Of a DNA stretch of 64,000 nucleotides, positions 46,565-58,400 are shown in pieces (positions within the stretch are counted from its first letter, which is position 1; each line of letters opens with the position of its first letter). A model generated the notes under the pieces. That model was not told the DNA's origin and ran no database searches. It saw only the letters and a list, made by a program, of their open reading frames with translations. The stretch spans positions 998,523 through 1,062,522 of the forward strand of contig BCIX01000005.1 of the NCBI GenBank assembly GCA_001600095.1, in the 5' to 3' direction. Origin of the DNA: Bullera alba (taxonomy: Eukaryota; Basidiomycota; Tremellomycetes; Tremellales; Bulleraceae). Position numbers and translations under genes: made by a program.

Positions 46565-47398
46565 CAGCATTCAGCAATGATGGCCACAAGACGCTGAGTG
46601 AGGATTTAGTTTTGATGTAGGGGTGTGTGCCTACATTGGTTGTATTCCACCACGCGAGGTAGGGGCCAATACCATTTGTACGTATTGCGCAAGCGCCAGA
46701 CTTTGTGCCAACATGTTGTAAGATGGAACAGTACGAGTACTGCGCGAATCTCGCCTGAAGCTGCTCCACGGCACCCCAAGATCAGTGCTAAAATGACGAT
46801 GACTAAATACGGGACTACCGCAATTACAATACACTTACGTCCGGTCCATATATGGTTGCGATGCCAAGACGTCTCGAGACATGACTCAACCTTGTATGTG
46901 TTCGGGTGCTCATGGAGGATTGCGTCGGGTCCGGCGTCGAGCGATGCGGATGACCCGACCATGTGATGACACCCTTCAAACCTCCTTGCACGTTGTCGAG
47001 CGTAGATACAATTCTCACGGTGTCGTCTGCATGGAGACTATGGCGGCGGTGCCCGGCGCCCGGCACCCAGCCGGCCGCGGTGCGGTCACTGGCTCCATCA
47101 CTGCCACTGGTGGATAACCGTGGATTACAGTGCAAGTACGGTGAGTGGTTGGTGAGTGGTCACCTGTGGTCACACGGTGTACACTGTCAGCCCTCGACTG
47201 GAGTTACGCCGTACTCTACCTGCGCGTGTGCGGGGTCCTTGTGAAGACCTGCTGGACCTACAAGATCATCACCGGCAGCTATTCGATTGTCGCGCGCTCA
47301 GTCTCGACACTCATCGCCAGCCCAACACGGAGGAGTCTCGCAGAGACTTACGAGCCTGCCACAAGTTTCACCGAGTGACCGCCCCGAGCCTATCATCA
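46565..47398. other. spacer between copies A4 and A5
   Basis: An 834 bp stretch. Open frames on both strands are short and lack family motifs. A GC-rich CCGGC-repeat segment lies near 47050-47090. Confidence 0.4.
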
Positions 47399-48930
47399 AT
47401 GACGATGCGGACTGTCATTGCTGCAACCGTTCAGGTGCAAGGATCAGTGAACGGTACCACAGCACGCGACAAAAGCACACGATCGATCCCATCGCTCTCG
47501 GAGGCAGACCCTCCCTATCTCGGCTACGACCTCGCCCAATTCGGACCACACGGCCTCAAGTGGATGAAGGAGTATCAAGCCCGTGATCCAACTTTTCGCA
47601 ATCGACAAACGGTCCAGGAGGCAGAGAAGCGGCTTGGAGTCTCGCTCCAGAGACTGGACCACGTTAGAGATTGTCACTTTCCCACCAACTTAGAAAAGTT
47701 TGGCTTTGTCCGCATCAGTATCGACCAGAGGAAAGATCAAGAGCTTAAAGCAGCTATCATGTCTAGGCACCCTTGTTGGGACCGAGAGAAGGGGCGATGC
47801 GCACCGTGCGGAGATGGGGTCCCTGCTTTCATGTATGCGTGAGTGATGACGCCTGCTCCATTCTACTCGTCTAGATGTCCCGCTCGCAGCATCCTCTTGC
47901 TGATGTATTATTCCGGTCATCCAGTCATCCATCTTTGATATGTGCGAACAACGGAGACAATCCAACCTTACTTTCCCGCTTCGCCCATCGATATGGCCAA
48001 TATGCCCGCTCCGCTGAGCATAACGATGATGAGGTCTTCATCCTCCAGTGCCACAACTGCTGGGTGGGTCGTACTGGCAGGAAGTGTTCCTTCAATAATG
48101 GAAGCACCCGATTGCGATTGTTGGCAGACGGATCGGTCAAAATCCTATACAAGACCCCGTCTGTCCTGGAGGTTGCGAGGGACATCGGCCTGACGAACGT
48201 GGGAATCGAAGAGGACGCCGTAAGAAAGGACAAAAAGCGGAAGAAGGCTTCGAGGGATGAGCAGCAGAGGACGGTAGCGGCGCACGCGAAGACCAGCAGT
48301 CGGTTGCGGGCGGCGGATACCAATGCGACAGGAGGACACCCAGTCATCGTTATTGACAGCTCCGACGAGAGTGAGACGGAATCGGAGCACGACGAGGAGG
48401 AGAAGTTTTACCCAACGTTGAGATATCAGAACGTTCGCGAGACTCTCGAGGTGAGACCGACCTCTGACCAGTCTGAGAAGAAGAGGCCGGCGAATCATTC
48501 ATCCTCTGGCCGAGTTGACAAACAGAGAAAGTGTGAGTCAATGGCGTCAGCTCGCCATTCGTAGTGCCCAACAACAAGCGTTGACATAGCCTCAGCGGAT
48601 CGACTCGGGGCACTATCCAATGCTCAGAAGTTTCACGGTGCCCCTATCCCTGCACCCACGGTCAAACTTTCTGCATCTAGCACCTCGCGACCTCAGCTTC
48701 TACCGCAAGTCGCAAGCCGGCATCCATTATCCACCAGCAGACCGGGCAAGGACACTCCTGCGGTTCGTCCCTCTGCGTCAACAGGAAGCACGAGTACCAA
48801 TACCCTATCGGATCTCGACCAGATGTTAGCGGATGCGAGAGCGGAGGATAAGAAGCTAGACGAGCTCGCAGAGCTCAAGCGGGTGATCGCGGAGAAGAGA
48901 AGGCGCTTACAACAAGGTGAAGAACGGTAA
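47399..48930 (+). CDS. array copy A5: intact family member with a SUMO-interaction-like motif
   Basis: Three exons (47399-47838, 47925-48532, 48596-48930) give 460 residues; a second in-frame ATG at 47405 (MRTVIAATV) aligns with the A3 start and may be the real one. It has YLGYDLAQFGPHGLKWMKEY, LQRLDHVRDCHFPTNLEKFG, then after the phase-2 intron HPSLICAN, PTLLSRF, a nine-residue insertion, QCHNCWVGRTGRKC and RLRLLADGSVKILY. The segment PVIVIDSSDESETESEHDEEE (about 48337-48400) has the hydrophobic core plus acidic/Ser flank of a SUMO-interaction motif. YPTLRYQNVRETL is shared with A4. The C-terminal coiled coil starts LSDLDQMLADARAEDKKLDEL. The second intron is phase 1, as in the other A copies. 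Confidence 0.82.
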
Positions 48931-50499
48931 TAACGGCGATTCCCAACTACTGGCTCTAAGTCCGGGTGAAGGAGTGCATGTCTACCAGTAGTGTCTACCT
49001 TTCTTGTATTCGAGTGCTTGAACGATGTTTGGTTGTATACGGTTTTGTACCATGAGTCATGTCAGATGAGAGGCCCGCCAACAGCAGCACATATCAGAGG
49101 TGGACGACAACTGACAAATGTACGACAACTGACGAGAGTTGGCACTTGCGCTTGTAGAGGCACCTAGAGTTACTCACCGTCGGAAGACAGTGGCTAGATC
49201 ACCCGCCCTGGTCCCGCATCCTCCCGCATCACACTCATCGTATCCTGACATACCGTACATGCTGTAGGCTGTAACAGTGCTGTAATCTGTCATGCTAATT
49301 CTCGCCCATCGCTCAAGCTTTTGCGCAGCTCGGTTCTGACCTGTTCTGACCCACCATTCCGTATAACCAACGAGAGCCAACGAGGGCCAACGAGATGGCA
49401 TGCGATAAGAGGCGATAAGATCGAGGCTAAGCAGGGCTAAGCTTCAGGCTAAGGTACCTCGGGGGCGGGATCAAAGCTCAAACATAGATCTCGGTGCCGA
49501 TGCCGTCGGCCGGGTCGGCTCCGGCTCCGGGCCGATCGTTCACGCTCCCCTTCTTATCAGGTCGGTTTACAATGTGGACTGCACTTTTTTCCCTTGGGAG
49601 CAAAGAGCCAGGGCAACCTCACTTTGAGATTCCTCGATGTAGTCTGACTTGAGCGCCCCGCCAGGTCCAAGTAGGTCCAAGCAGTGTGCAAGTTCCCTCA
49701 AGTAGTAGCCGCAAGAGGCCTCAGGCCTCAAGTAGCCTCTTTCTCCAACCTCGAGTTCAATCTGGGCCCGCTTCATTTCAAAATTGACACGTGGCACTGG
49801 GTACTGAACGCATCTACTCCTATCATAACAGTATCTACAGTTACCGCATAGCTATGATAGGTTGATGCAGGTTGATGCCGTCGCCAGATCAAATTCTAGG
49901 AGCCTGTACTGATAAACTGTCGTGCCTAGGCGGCCTAGCCCATCAATCCTTCCCAGCCCTGTCCCTTCGTCTCCTCGCCCAAGACTGGCCTCGCCCTCGA
50001 TCTTCGTCTCCCGTCGATAACGGGGCTGCCGAGTAGCTTCCGCTATCCCAATCTCCCGCAGTCTCGCGCCAGCTCGCGCCGCCTTATCGTAAAGCTCGGA
50101 CCAAGGCGCGCGCGGCGCGACCCAGTCCATAGCCGGGCGCCCGGGCAGCCGTCGACATATATATAGGGTCGAGATCTTTCGAGAGTCCCCCTTCACTCTT
50201 GCAGTTCAGAATTTCAGTAGTCGTACCGTATAAAAGGCACCGTGGGAGGGTCGAAAGACACCCCTCGTATACGTAGAACTAGATACCGATTCGATCTGTC
50301 TTGTAGGCACAGCGTAGTGCAGTACTTGTACCCAGTTGGAAGGTGAGGGTATATAACGACTGCATTGCTACGCAACTATACAGCGGCTTACAGCCCGTCC
50401 AGTTGAAGGGAAAAGCTTCTTTACCCGAGATCTGCGATATCGACCCACAGCGCGCAGCGACCCACGAATACGCCTTATCCGGACATCACCTACGACAAC
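48931..50499. other. spacer between the A and B subfamilies
   Basis: A 1.57 kb stretch with no supported gene. It has small tandem repeats: a CCAACGAG unit three times at about 49366-49393, and GGCTAAG-type units near 49431-49454. The 280 bp before the B1 start are presumably the B1 promoter and leader. Confidence 0.5.
49366..49393. repeat. short tandem repeat, CCAACGAG(R)G unit, about three copies
   Basis: Three near-identical units of about 10 bp (CCAACGAGAG, CCAACGAGGG, CCAACGAG) follow each other directly. Confidence 0.6.
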
Positions 50500-52521
50500 A
50501 TGGCTGCGGGTCCTGATGTTCTCGACGAACGACAATGGTACAGGTCCTGGAACGAAGACCGCAGAGAGAACGACCGTATCTTCTCAGATGCGATCAGTCA
50601 GAAAGCGCACGAGGAAGCGATGGGCGCAGCCTTCGTTCCGTTCGAGAAGTTGGACGACTCAGAATTCATGTATGAGCAAAGATCGGATTTGACAGAAGCC
50701 CAGCAGAAGTTTGGGATGCTTCGCTATGTGCCGTATCTGAAAGAGAAAGAAGCTCTTCAGGCGTATCCAAGATGTCTTGAGACCGGGTTGCTCTACCCTT
50801 TCGTCTATTTGTGAGTCCGCCTGAATAATGCTTGGTAGTTGGGCCCCACTCGGAAGCTGATGGATTTCCCCGCAGCCACGTGGGTGTTCAATGCACCAAG
50901 AATGGCTCGCTCAAGACAACCTTCGGCTACAAAGATATGAAGCGTCTCATCACCGGAGAGAAGTTGAGGTTGTCCTGTCACAAATGTACAGCAACCCAAG
51001 ATGCTTGCGACCTGCAGGTCGGCGTCAAAGTCTTCAAACAACGAGGCACGAAATATGGCGACAAGCAACAATACGAAACCATGAATGCAGCTCTGGCATT
51101 CCGCCGAACTCAACTGGAAACCATTCTGGGAGTCAACCTCAATGCGGCATTGGATTTGGGAATCGAGGACAACGACACCATGTCCGTACATCGCAGGCAT
51201 GTCGGTCTACCTACGGAGATGGCTACTGTGCTGGATGCAGTCAAGGCTTGTCCAAGCGCTGCCACTGTACACAACGCGCTGGTAGCATTAGTGAAGTGTA
51301 AGCCGGACAGATCCTTCTACATTGCCGTTCATTTATACTGATACTCGAAGTAGTTTCTTATATACTGTCACCCCATACAGCTCCCAAAGGTTCACAAGCA
51401 CCGCCGATCGAAAGCACAGCCACAATCGGATTCACGCCCGAGAAGTCATTCGCTCCTGGTCCTATCGGTGTCAGCAATGTAATGCAATGGTCTTACGAAC
51501 AATATCTCCAGTCCAGCCCGTCGAACGTTTGTGGACCGCCTCACGAGCTCATGTCAACTGCGACAAACTTGCTATCGAGCTGCTTTGCAGGTCCGGACGC
51601 TGAGAACGAAAGCGATGGACTGCCTACCGAAGTTTCGACTCCGACACCAGAACAACTCCTCGCTGTACTCGAGACTCCTCGTGACGCGACCGAGGTCTGT
51701 CATCCACCGGAGGCAGTGTCATCTCCGCCTACCGACCCCTCTGTCGTGAACGTAGACGACAAGCCCTCGCTTGATGAGAGCTGGCAAGACGTGTTCGAGT
51801 TCGCTCAGATCGCTACATCAGACAGTGAGAAGGGTCGTCTTCAGCTTAGAAGTGTACTGTCACTGATCGTAAACCTAGCAGGCTTGGCTCTACAACCCTC
51901 TGCAGCATCCCCCGGAGGTGCTACAGATGCAGGGGACGATGTTGCAAGCGTCCCTTCGATTGCTGTGGGCGTGGGGAGATTCACACCCTTTGCCGACCAA
52001 GCCGCCAAAGGTGTCCCTGAGGTAACAGCAAATGCTCCGTACGAACAAGACCCATGCTTCACTACACCAATTCCGCCATTCGCAGGCGAATCCGACGCCA
52101 TCGCAGCCAACCTTCTACCTGCTGAAACAGCTGAACCCCACTCGAAGTAAGCCGATCAATATCATACACGGCAACCCGCTGATCTCTGGAATTAGGCAAG
52201 CCGATGCTGAGTTTCCTACCTCGGAGGCTCCAACGGCATCGTCCAATGTAGGGACGACAGCGGAAGAAGGGATCATGAACGCGAGCGAAGAGGACGGCGT
52301 GAGGCAGACGAAATCGAAGAGGATGCTGGAACCGGAGCAAGAGGAGATGCAACTGCTCGAGGGAGAGGAGATGCGAGCGAAGAAGAGGAAATTGAATGTA
52401 GACTTGAATGCGGCCGAAAAGTTGTACCTAGTGAGTTGCTGCAACACGCACACCACTTGAGAATGCTGATGGTAAATGTGATCAGGCAGGAACCCGCCGG
52501 GCGATGAATAGATCGACTTGA
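50500..52521 (+). CDS. array copy B1: intact member of subfamily B
   Basis: Five exons (50500-50810, 50876-51297, 51381-52146, 52196-52430, 52486-52521) join in frame to about 589 residues from the ATG at 50500 (MAAGPDVLDERQWYRSW). The N-terminal domain carries the B pattern: Trp, then D-x2-F (DRIF), EEAMGAAFVPFEKLDDSEF, LRYVPYLKEKEALQAYPRC, LLYPFVYL. After the same phase-2 intron as in subfamily A comes HVGVQCTKNG, SCHKCTATQDACDLQVGVKVF and KYGDKQQYETM. Exon 3 is a long Pro/Ser/Ala-rich acidic region unlike other copies, and the end is a charged coiled coil (EEMQLLEGEEMRAKKRKL). The second intron is phase 1. Its function is unknown. It is the first B copy and the longest. Confidence 0.75.
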
Positions 52522-52966
52522 CCTATCCCATTCATCTGAAATGCAATCTCGATTGCAGGTCCCTCAGTTGTAGATATTGTGATCATGTAGAAATAGAAAC
52601 GTTGCAATCGTCTCTCAGTGACAACGGCTGTGGGTCCTGGCATACTACTTGCTACAGGGTCTGTCATTAGCCAGTGTGGCCCCAAGTAACGAGACTAGAC
52701 GGGACTCGGATTGACTCGGACAGTCGGCCTGACTCGGGAGCACCTGGGAGCCCTGGGACTCTCTTGGTTGAGTCCGCCGTTAATCGTTGCGATACACTAG
52801 GTTACACTTGAAGACTTGGAGTGGCCTATGGCCCTATAGAGGCCTGTAGCTATGTCGCATAAGCCTAGCAGAGCCTAGCCTAGCCCACGATGCTCATTGC
52901 TCCTCCAGCCCTCTCGATCCTCTCCCCACACGGAACTTGCTTCACCGGCTTGTTCACCGCTGTTCA

Positions 52967-52995
52967 ACGTTCAACATTCAACATTCAACGTTCAC
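52967..52995. repeat. short tandem repeat of a TTCAACR unit
   Basis: Four consecutive imperfect copies of the TTCAAC(A/G) unit, followed by TTCACC. Confidence 0.55.
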
Positions 52996-53115
52996 CGGTC
53001 AGTGTCACCGCTCCTCCCTCAAGCTTTCTCAATCGTTCTTTCCCGTCGATGTCGGCAGACAGGGCTACATTATTACCTCAGCGAGCGGAAGCGGATCGTT
53101 CAGCTCTGAACTGCT

Positions 53116-53155
53116 TTGAAGGAGTTTGAAGAGGTTTGAAGGCTTTTGAAGGCTA
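53116..53155. repeat. short tandem repeat of a TTTGAAGG-like unit
   Basis: Four imperfect copies of about 10-11 bp (TTTGAAGGAG, TTTGAAGAGG, TTTGAAGGCT, TTTGAAGGCT) follow each other directly. Confidence 0.5.
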
Positions 53156-53910
53156 CTCTAGGCTACTCGGAATGATCCGGTGCTGGAGCCGGCGCCTGAG
53201 CGCGGGGCGTCCTGGGGCATCTCCTCAGTGAAATGCTGAAGAGAGTCCCGCACTTCCCGCACTCCCGGTGCCCCCAATATTGGATCTGGACTTCGATACA
53301 TATACCCTCATATACCCTTACATAACGCAGTATCCAACTCTCCTCCTTCGCTCTCGACTCAGCAACACCGTCTGCGTGACCAGCATGATACGAGGGACAA
53401 CAGTACCGATCCATCGAATTACGAGGTGTAAATCGGAGCCATGGAGTACAATGAGATCTTCGGCTCTGAATACGATAAGGGCCTGTGAGAAAGTATTCGT
53501 GGCGGACACTCTCCCTCTACTGGAGCTGGACAGGACTTGGACAGGACGGGATCCCCTGACGAGATGGTCTACAGCCGCCATGGAACAGGATTAGGGTATC
53601 CGCAGGTACCTTCCAAATGAAGGACAAAGCGGGCGTTGAATGCGTAACCTCGAATGCCTGGACCGGACCTGCTCTGTCCTTCCATCTACTCGCGAGCGGT
53701 CCCGCTGTTATAGCTGCTCCTGAAATCGAACATTGAACGCTGAATAGGCCACTCACCAGCTTGGCAGGGTAGAATTGGATCGCTCTGCGTATGGCCCAGA
53801 TGCAGTCCACACTCTGAGCTCCAGGGGCTGGACGCAGCGCGAAGTGAGTGATCATCCGTTCCCAAGTGTCATGTCGCTGAGCTTCGCCAGCAGAAAATCG
53901 GATGTTAGAT

Positions 53911-54087
53911 TTCCCTCAGAAAGCCCCGTCAACCGTTCCTGGAGCTAGCGATGAGGTCGACACAAGGCAAATCGGATTGAAGAAGCTGCTAGGGGCGGAG
54001 GACGAGGAGATCAAGTTGCTGGAGGACATCAAAGAGAGGTAGGAGAAGAGGAGTAGATGCAATGAAGAGCTGGCAGCATCTAGATAG
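53911..54087 (+). pseudogene. relic C-terminal fragment of a subfamily B copy
   Basis: A short plus-strand frame reads GLKKLLGAEDEEIKLLEDIKER, stop, EKRSRCNEELAASR, stop (stops at 54040 and 54085). It matches the coiled-coil ends of copies B3 (EEEIAMLEDIRARREKRLK) and B5 (EKEELQALEELKETRAKRMR), with a stop replacing an Arg. No N-terminal or Cys domain is found upstream. It appears to be the surviving 3' end of a lost copy, lying where a gene would be expected in the roughly 2 kb spacing of the array. Confidence 0.6.
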
Positions 54088-54420
54088 TGTAGATTGTGAG
54101 TGTGGTGCGGTACACGCTCCACAAGTTGATGCTCATGTGCCCCGCAGAAACCCACCAGACGATGAAACCATGTAGAGCATGCAGCGCTCGGACATGCAGC
54201 ACGTGGCAGCCTACATGCGGCATGACTGGAGACATTCTGGAGAGTGAAAGCGAGATGGGTGCTTTGGAACGAATATGGTTGAAACACCGAGACGGCTCGT
54301 GCGTAATCATCGCCACCCATGCCTCTCGCACACCCTCATTTTGCAATGACCAAACCAGAACGAACTCTCCTTCCTCATTCGTCACGTTATTCCAAAGAAC
54401 ACTTCCGCCTCTATGACACC
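54088..54420. other. spacer and leader of copy B2
   Basis: A 333 bp stretch between the relic and the B2 start. An in-frame ATG also occurs upstream near 54349. I chose 54421 because its product aligns with the starts of B3 and B5. Confidence 0.4.
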
Positions 54421-55799
54421 ATGAACACCACCGAGAAGATCAACTTTCAGCGCTGGGTGAAACATCGCAAGTCTGGCGACCCGATGTTTCACTCCGAGGA
54501 GATAAAAAGGAAGTATGAAAGAGCCATGGGAGCTACTTTCATCCCGTTCGACAAGCTAGAAGATGAGGATTTCCCAACCGCATACGTCGGACTGGGGACA
54601 TCTCGTATCGTACCCGCCTTGAACAATAGTCAGGCACTCAAGTCGTACCCTCGATGTCCCAAGACAGGCCTGTTATATCCCTTCGCCTACAAGTGAGTCC
54701 TCGATGCTCACTCTGAAGGACAACCATTGACTGACTGGCGACCGTTGTTTTCGTCTCTAGGACTCGTTATCCCTCCCTGCGGTGCTCGAAGAATGGCTCG
54801 AACGAAACCTTCCTTGGCTACAATGACACCGGTATTTTCACTACCCGCAGCATTGTACATATTTCCTGCTTGCACTGTACGGCCACGCATGATGCCTGTG
54901 ATCTCCAGGTCGGAGTAAAGGCATACAAGTCACGAGCTCCGAGGTTCGGTGATAAGGCTCAATACGAGAACGTGGCGGACGCCCTGGCGAATCGACGAGG
55001 GCAACTGGAGAAGATACTTGGAGTCAGCTTCGGCCCGGACTCTAGCTTTACCATGGACAAGAGAGGCGCAGTGTCTCTGATCAGGACTAAGCAGTTGACG
55101 GACGAAAGCAGTAATGTGGTCGCCAAAGTATCTTGTGAGTCGGTCAAATCACGACGTCGAGTATCAGCATGGCACCTACAGATCAACCTGAAAGCCAAGA
55201 TCCCAGGTACACAGCAGAATGCACCGATTCCGGGTCCACAGATCCCGCAGGTGACCACAGGCGCACATAGTGCACCAATTCATACTACGGGCGCAACACC
55301 ATCGACAACTGCTCACCGAGACCCTACACCCACCGCAGTCGGCCAGCATGCTGCTAAGAAGATAAACAAGACCAAGCCTGTAACCGAAGCGGACAACACT
55401 CGAATCTACCCAACGCCCGTACAGTGCCCTACAAATGATGGTGCTCGAAACGCTCCACAGGACAAGGTGTCCCCATTACTCCCAAAGACCGCTCCAGTGG
55501 TGCTACCCAATGAAACATCTACAGAGCACAATACGACAGATCTAGTCCCGAAGATCACTGGAGGTGAAAGGAGCACCTCGAAAGTCGATAACCCTTCTGC
55601 GAAAAGGCAGCTTGAGATAGGTGTCATCAACGGCAAGACCACCGAGAAGAATGACGGCGGGTCGAGCGGAGGAGATGGCTCTACGCTAGACAAGTTGAAA
55701 CGAAAGAAAGAAGCCCTTGTGGAGGAGATCAAGGAGCTGGAAGCTTTCAAGGCTCTGCGACAGAAGAAAGCGAAGTTGATGGAGGACCTGGCCATGTGA
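54421..55799 (+). CDS. array copy B2: intact member of subfamily B
   Basis: Exon 1 is 54421-54692 (MNTTEKINFQRWVKHRKSG, DPMF, YERAMGATFIPFDKLEDEDF, SRIVPALNNSQALKSYPRC, LLYPFAYK). The phase-2 intron ends at 54760, and the rest runs to 55799. The Cys domain is YPSLRCSKNGSNETF, SCLHCTATHDACDLQVGVKAY and FGDKAQYENVADAL. The frame stays open across a probable second intron after 55136 (donor GTGAGTCG), so a retained and a spliced form would both be in frame. A Thr/Pro/Asn-rich linker and the coiled coil LDKLKRKKEALVEEIKELEA complete the protein, about 400 residues long. It is the closest relative of B1 in the Cys domain. Confidence 0.75.
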
Positions 55800-56369
55800 C
55801 GACCAAGTATTCTGCAGGTTGAGTGCGACTCTCAGAAACCCGCTACTCGAGCCACGATCCATGGATGCTGATCGCTGAGATCCCCAGGTGGGGGATATGG
55901 GCACTCGGGTGGTCTCACTCAAGTAATGATCCCCACACAATCAGTGAGCGGTAAGCGTAGTCGAGTGTGAAGCATGAAGCAAGTTTCAATGAAGCTGACC
56001 CAGAATCGGCGCTAGGCAAGTGGATAGGGGCAGCAATCTGCTAAGCTGCTTAGACGTCACGCTGTGAAGCAAGTTCATGGCATGAGAAGCGACTCTCGGC
56101 GGCACGACAGACATGCTCGATCCACAAGAGCGAGGCAAATGTGGGACCTGGGTCATGTAGGTATTGTCATCATCAGCATGTATGACGAATCAGCAGACTA
56201 AGTGTATGAAGCGGTCCAAGCGGGGAAATTGAACGCTTTTGTCGCCACCCTTCATCCCCTACTCAACTTCCTCTCTCCTCCACTTGATCCTCTTTCCTTC
56301 CTCATCCACTGCCTCATTGCTTCACATCAACTACGGCCCTACACTCGTTTCCACCGACCTTTCGACGAC
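55800..56369. other. spacer between B2 and B3
   Basis: A 570 bp stretch with no supported gene and no obvious repeats. Confidence 0.4.
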
Positions 56370-57663
56370 ATGCCCCGCGATCAGAAGAGAAGGCCGTACT
56401 CGTACTACGACAAATGGGTCGACGACGGCCAGGCAAAGGATCCAGTGTTTAGATTCCCCGAGACGAGGAAACGATACGAACGAGCCATGGGTATACCCTT
56501 CATGGCCCTTGACCAGGTTCCAGACGACAATTTCAGCTTCGAAAAGACGGATCACAAATATCCAGCATGGTGTTCGCCGCTTCATCCCCAGCCTGGATGA
56601 TAAGAGCAATGTCGATGCGTACCGCCTGTGTAGAGACTGGGGTCTTCCTGGGCATCTCCTGCCATTTGTCTATGTGTGAGTGTACAGAGCTCGTCGAGTA
56701 TCCGGGGCGAGCTAGCTATCCCGACCGAATTACGACTGACTCCTGCCAAAATGTATGCAGGCATCAAGATCTTAGATGCTCAAAGAATGGACCGAGTCCA
56801 ACACTCTTTTCCTCTCACGAGCGAGACAAACTGGTATCATTGAGACAAGCGTCCGTGCATTGTTGCGGTTGCGCAGAGCTGGGCAGGGTTTGCGATCTGT
56901 CGGTAGGAGTGAAACTGTACGCTAGAAGGAAGCCGAAGTTTGGTTCGAGTGCTCAATACAACACCCTGCAAGAGGCTCTCGAAGCTCGACATCGTTCCCA
57001 GCTCCACATGAAGGTGGCAGGTCCAGGTGCCGCATCGTAGCCCACCCCTTCCCAAGCAGGTCCCAGCAGGGCTTCGGGGGCATCCTACTACAAGTCCCGT
57101 ATCAAAGAAGGCGATCGATCAGCTAGTCAAACGGCGTAAGTCGCGATTAGACCCAGCTGGCGAAGAGTGAGGCGCTGATCAAGGTTCGCAGCTACTTCGG
57201 ACCAGCCATCCGGACCCGGTGGGTCTACTACTGCCACGACTATCACTACCAAGACTATCGCGGGCACCCATGGAGATCCAGTCCCGGCCATACCAGCACA
57301 CGCTAGGTCACCATCAACCACGACATCATCGCTTACCCCAGTCACTCCTCCAACGCCCTCCTCCGGCGGCGCACCCCTTCTGGATTGAGCTTCAAAAAGG
57401 GGACTGTTCACGGAAACATCGTGATTCCGTCTCCCACAGCTTGCGGTGGTCTGGTCCAGGAGACTTCTGGTTCTCGAGAGGAGGCGGGAGAGCAGTCTGA
57501 GCAGAGGAAATGGGACGACGGGAGAGAAGCCAGATTGGCGAGATACAAAAGAAAGAAAGAGGAAGAGGAAGAGGAGATCGCGATGCTGGAGGACATCCGA
57601 GCGAGGCGAGAGAAGCGATTGAAGGCAGACAAAGAGTTGTTTAACCCAAATGACGACCTATAG
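56370..57663 (+). pseudogene. array copy B3: multiply disrupted member of subfamily B
   Basis: It opens with an ATG at 56370 (MPRDQKRRPYSYYDKWVDD, DPVF, YERAMGIPFMALDQVPDDNF). It then shifts frame near 56561-56570: the continuing GVRRFIPSLDDKSNVDAYRLC and LPFVYV lie in another frame. The phase-2 intron and Cys domain (HQDLRCSKNGPSPTLF, HCCGCAELGRVCDLSVGVKLY, FGSSAQYNTLQEAL) are well preserved, but an in-frame TAG follows at about 57038. A second shift near 57376-57386 is needed before the coiled coil (RYKRKKEEEEEEIAMLED), which ends at 57663. Three independent lesions make a functional full-length product unlikely. Confidence 0.75.
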
Positions 57664-58400
57664 AGGGTAAAGAGACTGTGAGAGCCTAAGAGGCGAGTGA
57701 CGCCCAGGTGTTCTCGCTTGCAGGAAGAACACTGACGGGAGTCTAGAGTGGGCAGCATGTTCGATCCACCGGGTATCGCAATAGCTGGTATTTCACACCA
57801 ACCAGAATGTGTTCAGTGGTTTAGGCTCGACTTAACCAAGCCGAAGCGTGGGATTCCGTCCGAGCTCAGTCTATAGAGACTGAGACGAGTTGTACTGACA
57901 CCATCATGCAAAATCGAAGTAGTCATGGTCTCTGATGCTAACGCGGTCGTCATGATTCCCAGTCGAGGAGATAGGACGGTGCACAAGGGGGATCTGATCC
58001 AGCTCGAACACCTCGTACGTGCTGGAGATCAAACGGCTCGAACCTTTTTGAGCAATGAGGCTCCTGTTCACCGAGCACTACCTGTTCGAGATGCTTTTCC
58101 TTGACCTCTGATCCCTTATCCTAATCCCTAGCTCATGATAGTCCCAACTTCCCACCGAGAGCTGGTCAAACAGATACCCACGATCAGAAGGTCGTGATCT
58201 CCGCCTAACGGATGTTGTCTGTAAAGCTAAGGTAAGGCGTACGGCGATGAAATACGAAGAGCGCAATGAGGTCTGTGCGTTGAGCAAATTACCTTCACCT
58301 CGACCATCCATGATATCTCATCGTCTTGACATCGTCATCTTCCTCTCTTTCATCTTAACCTTTCTCCAACTCCCTAGCGCCATCTTACTGTACCAACGAC
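57664..58400. other. spacer between B3 and B4
   Basis: A 737 bp stretch with no supported gene. Pyrimidine-rich leader sequence precedes the B4 start. Confidence 0.4.

Larger units (their letters stand above)
52522..53910. other. spacer with simple repeats between B1 and a relic copy
   Basis: A 1.4 kb stretch with no supported gene. It contains TTCAAC(A/G) repeats at about 52967-52995 and TTTGAAG repeats at about 53116-53155. Confidence 0.5.

Noticed and set aside
56540..56600. An intron explaining the B3 frame change
   Set aside because: No GT...AG pair of plausible size joins the two frames, and B2, B4 and B5 have no intron at this place.
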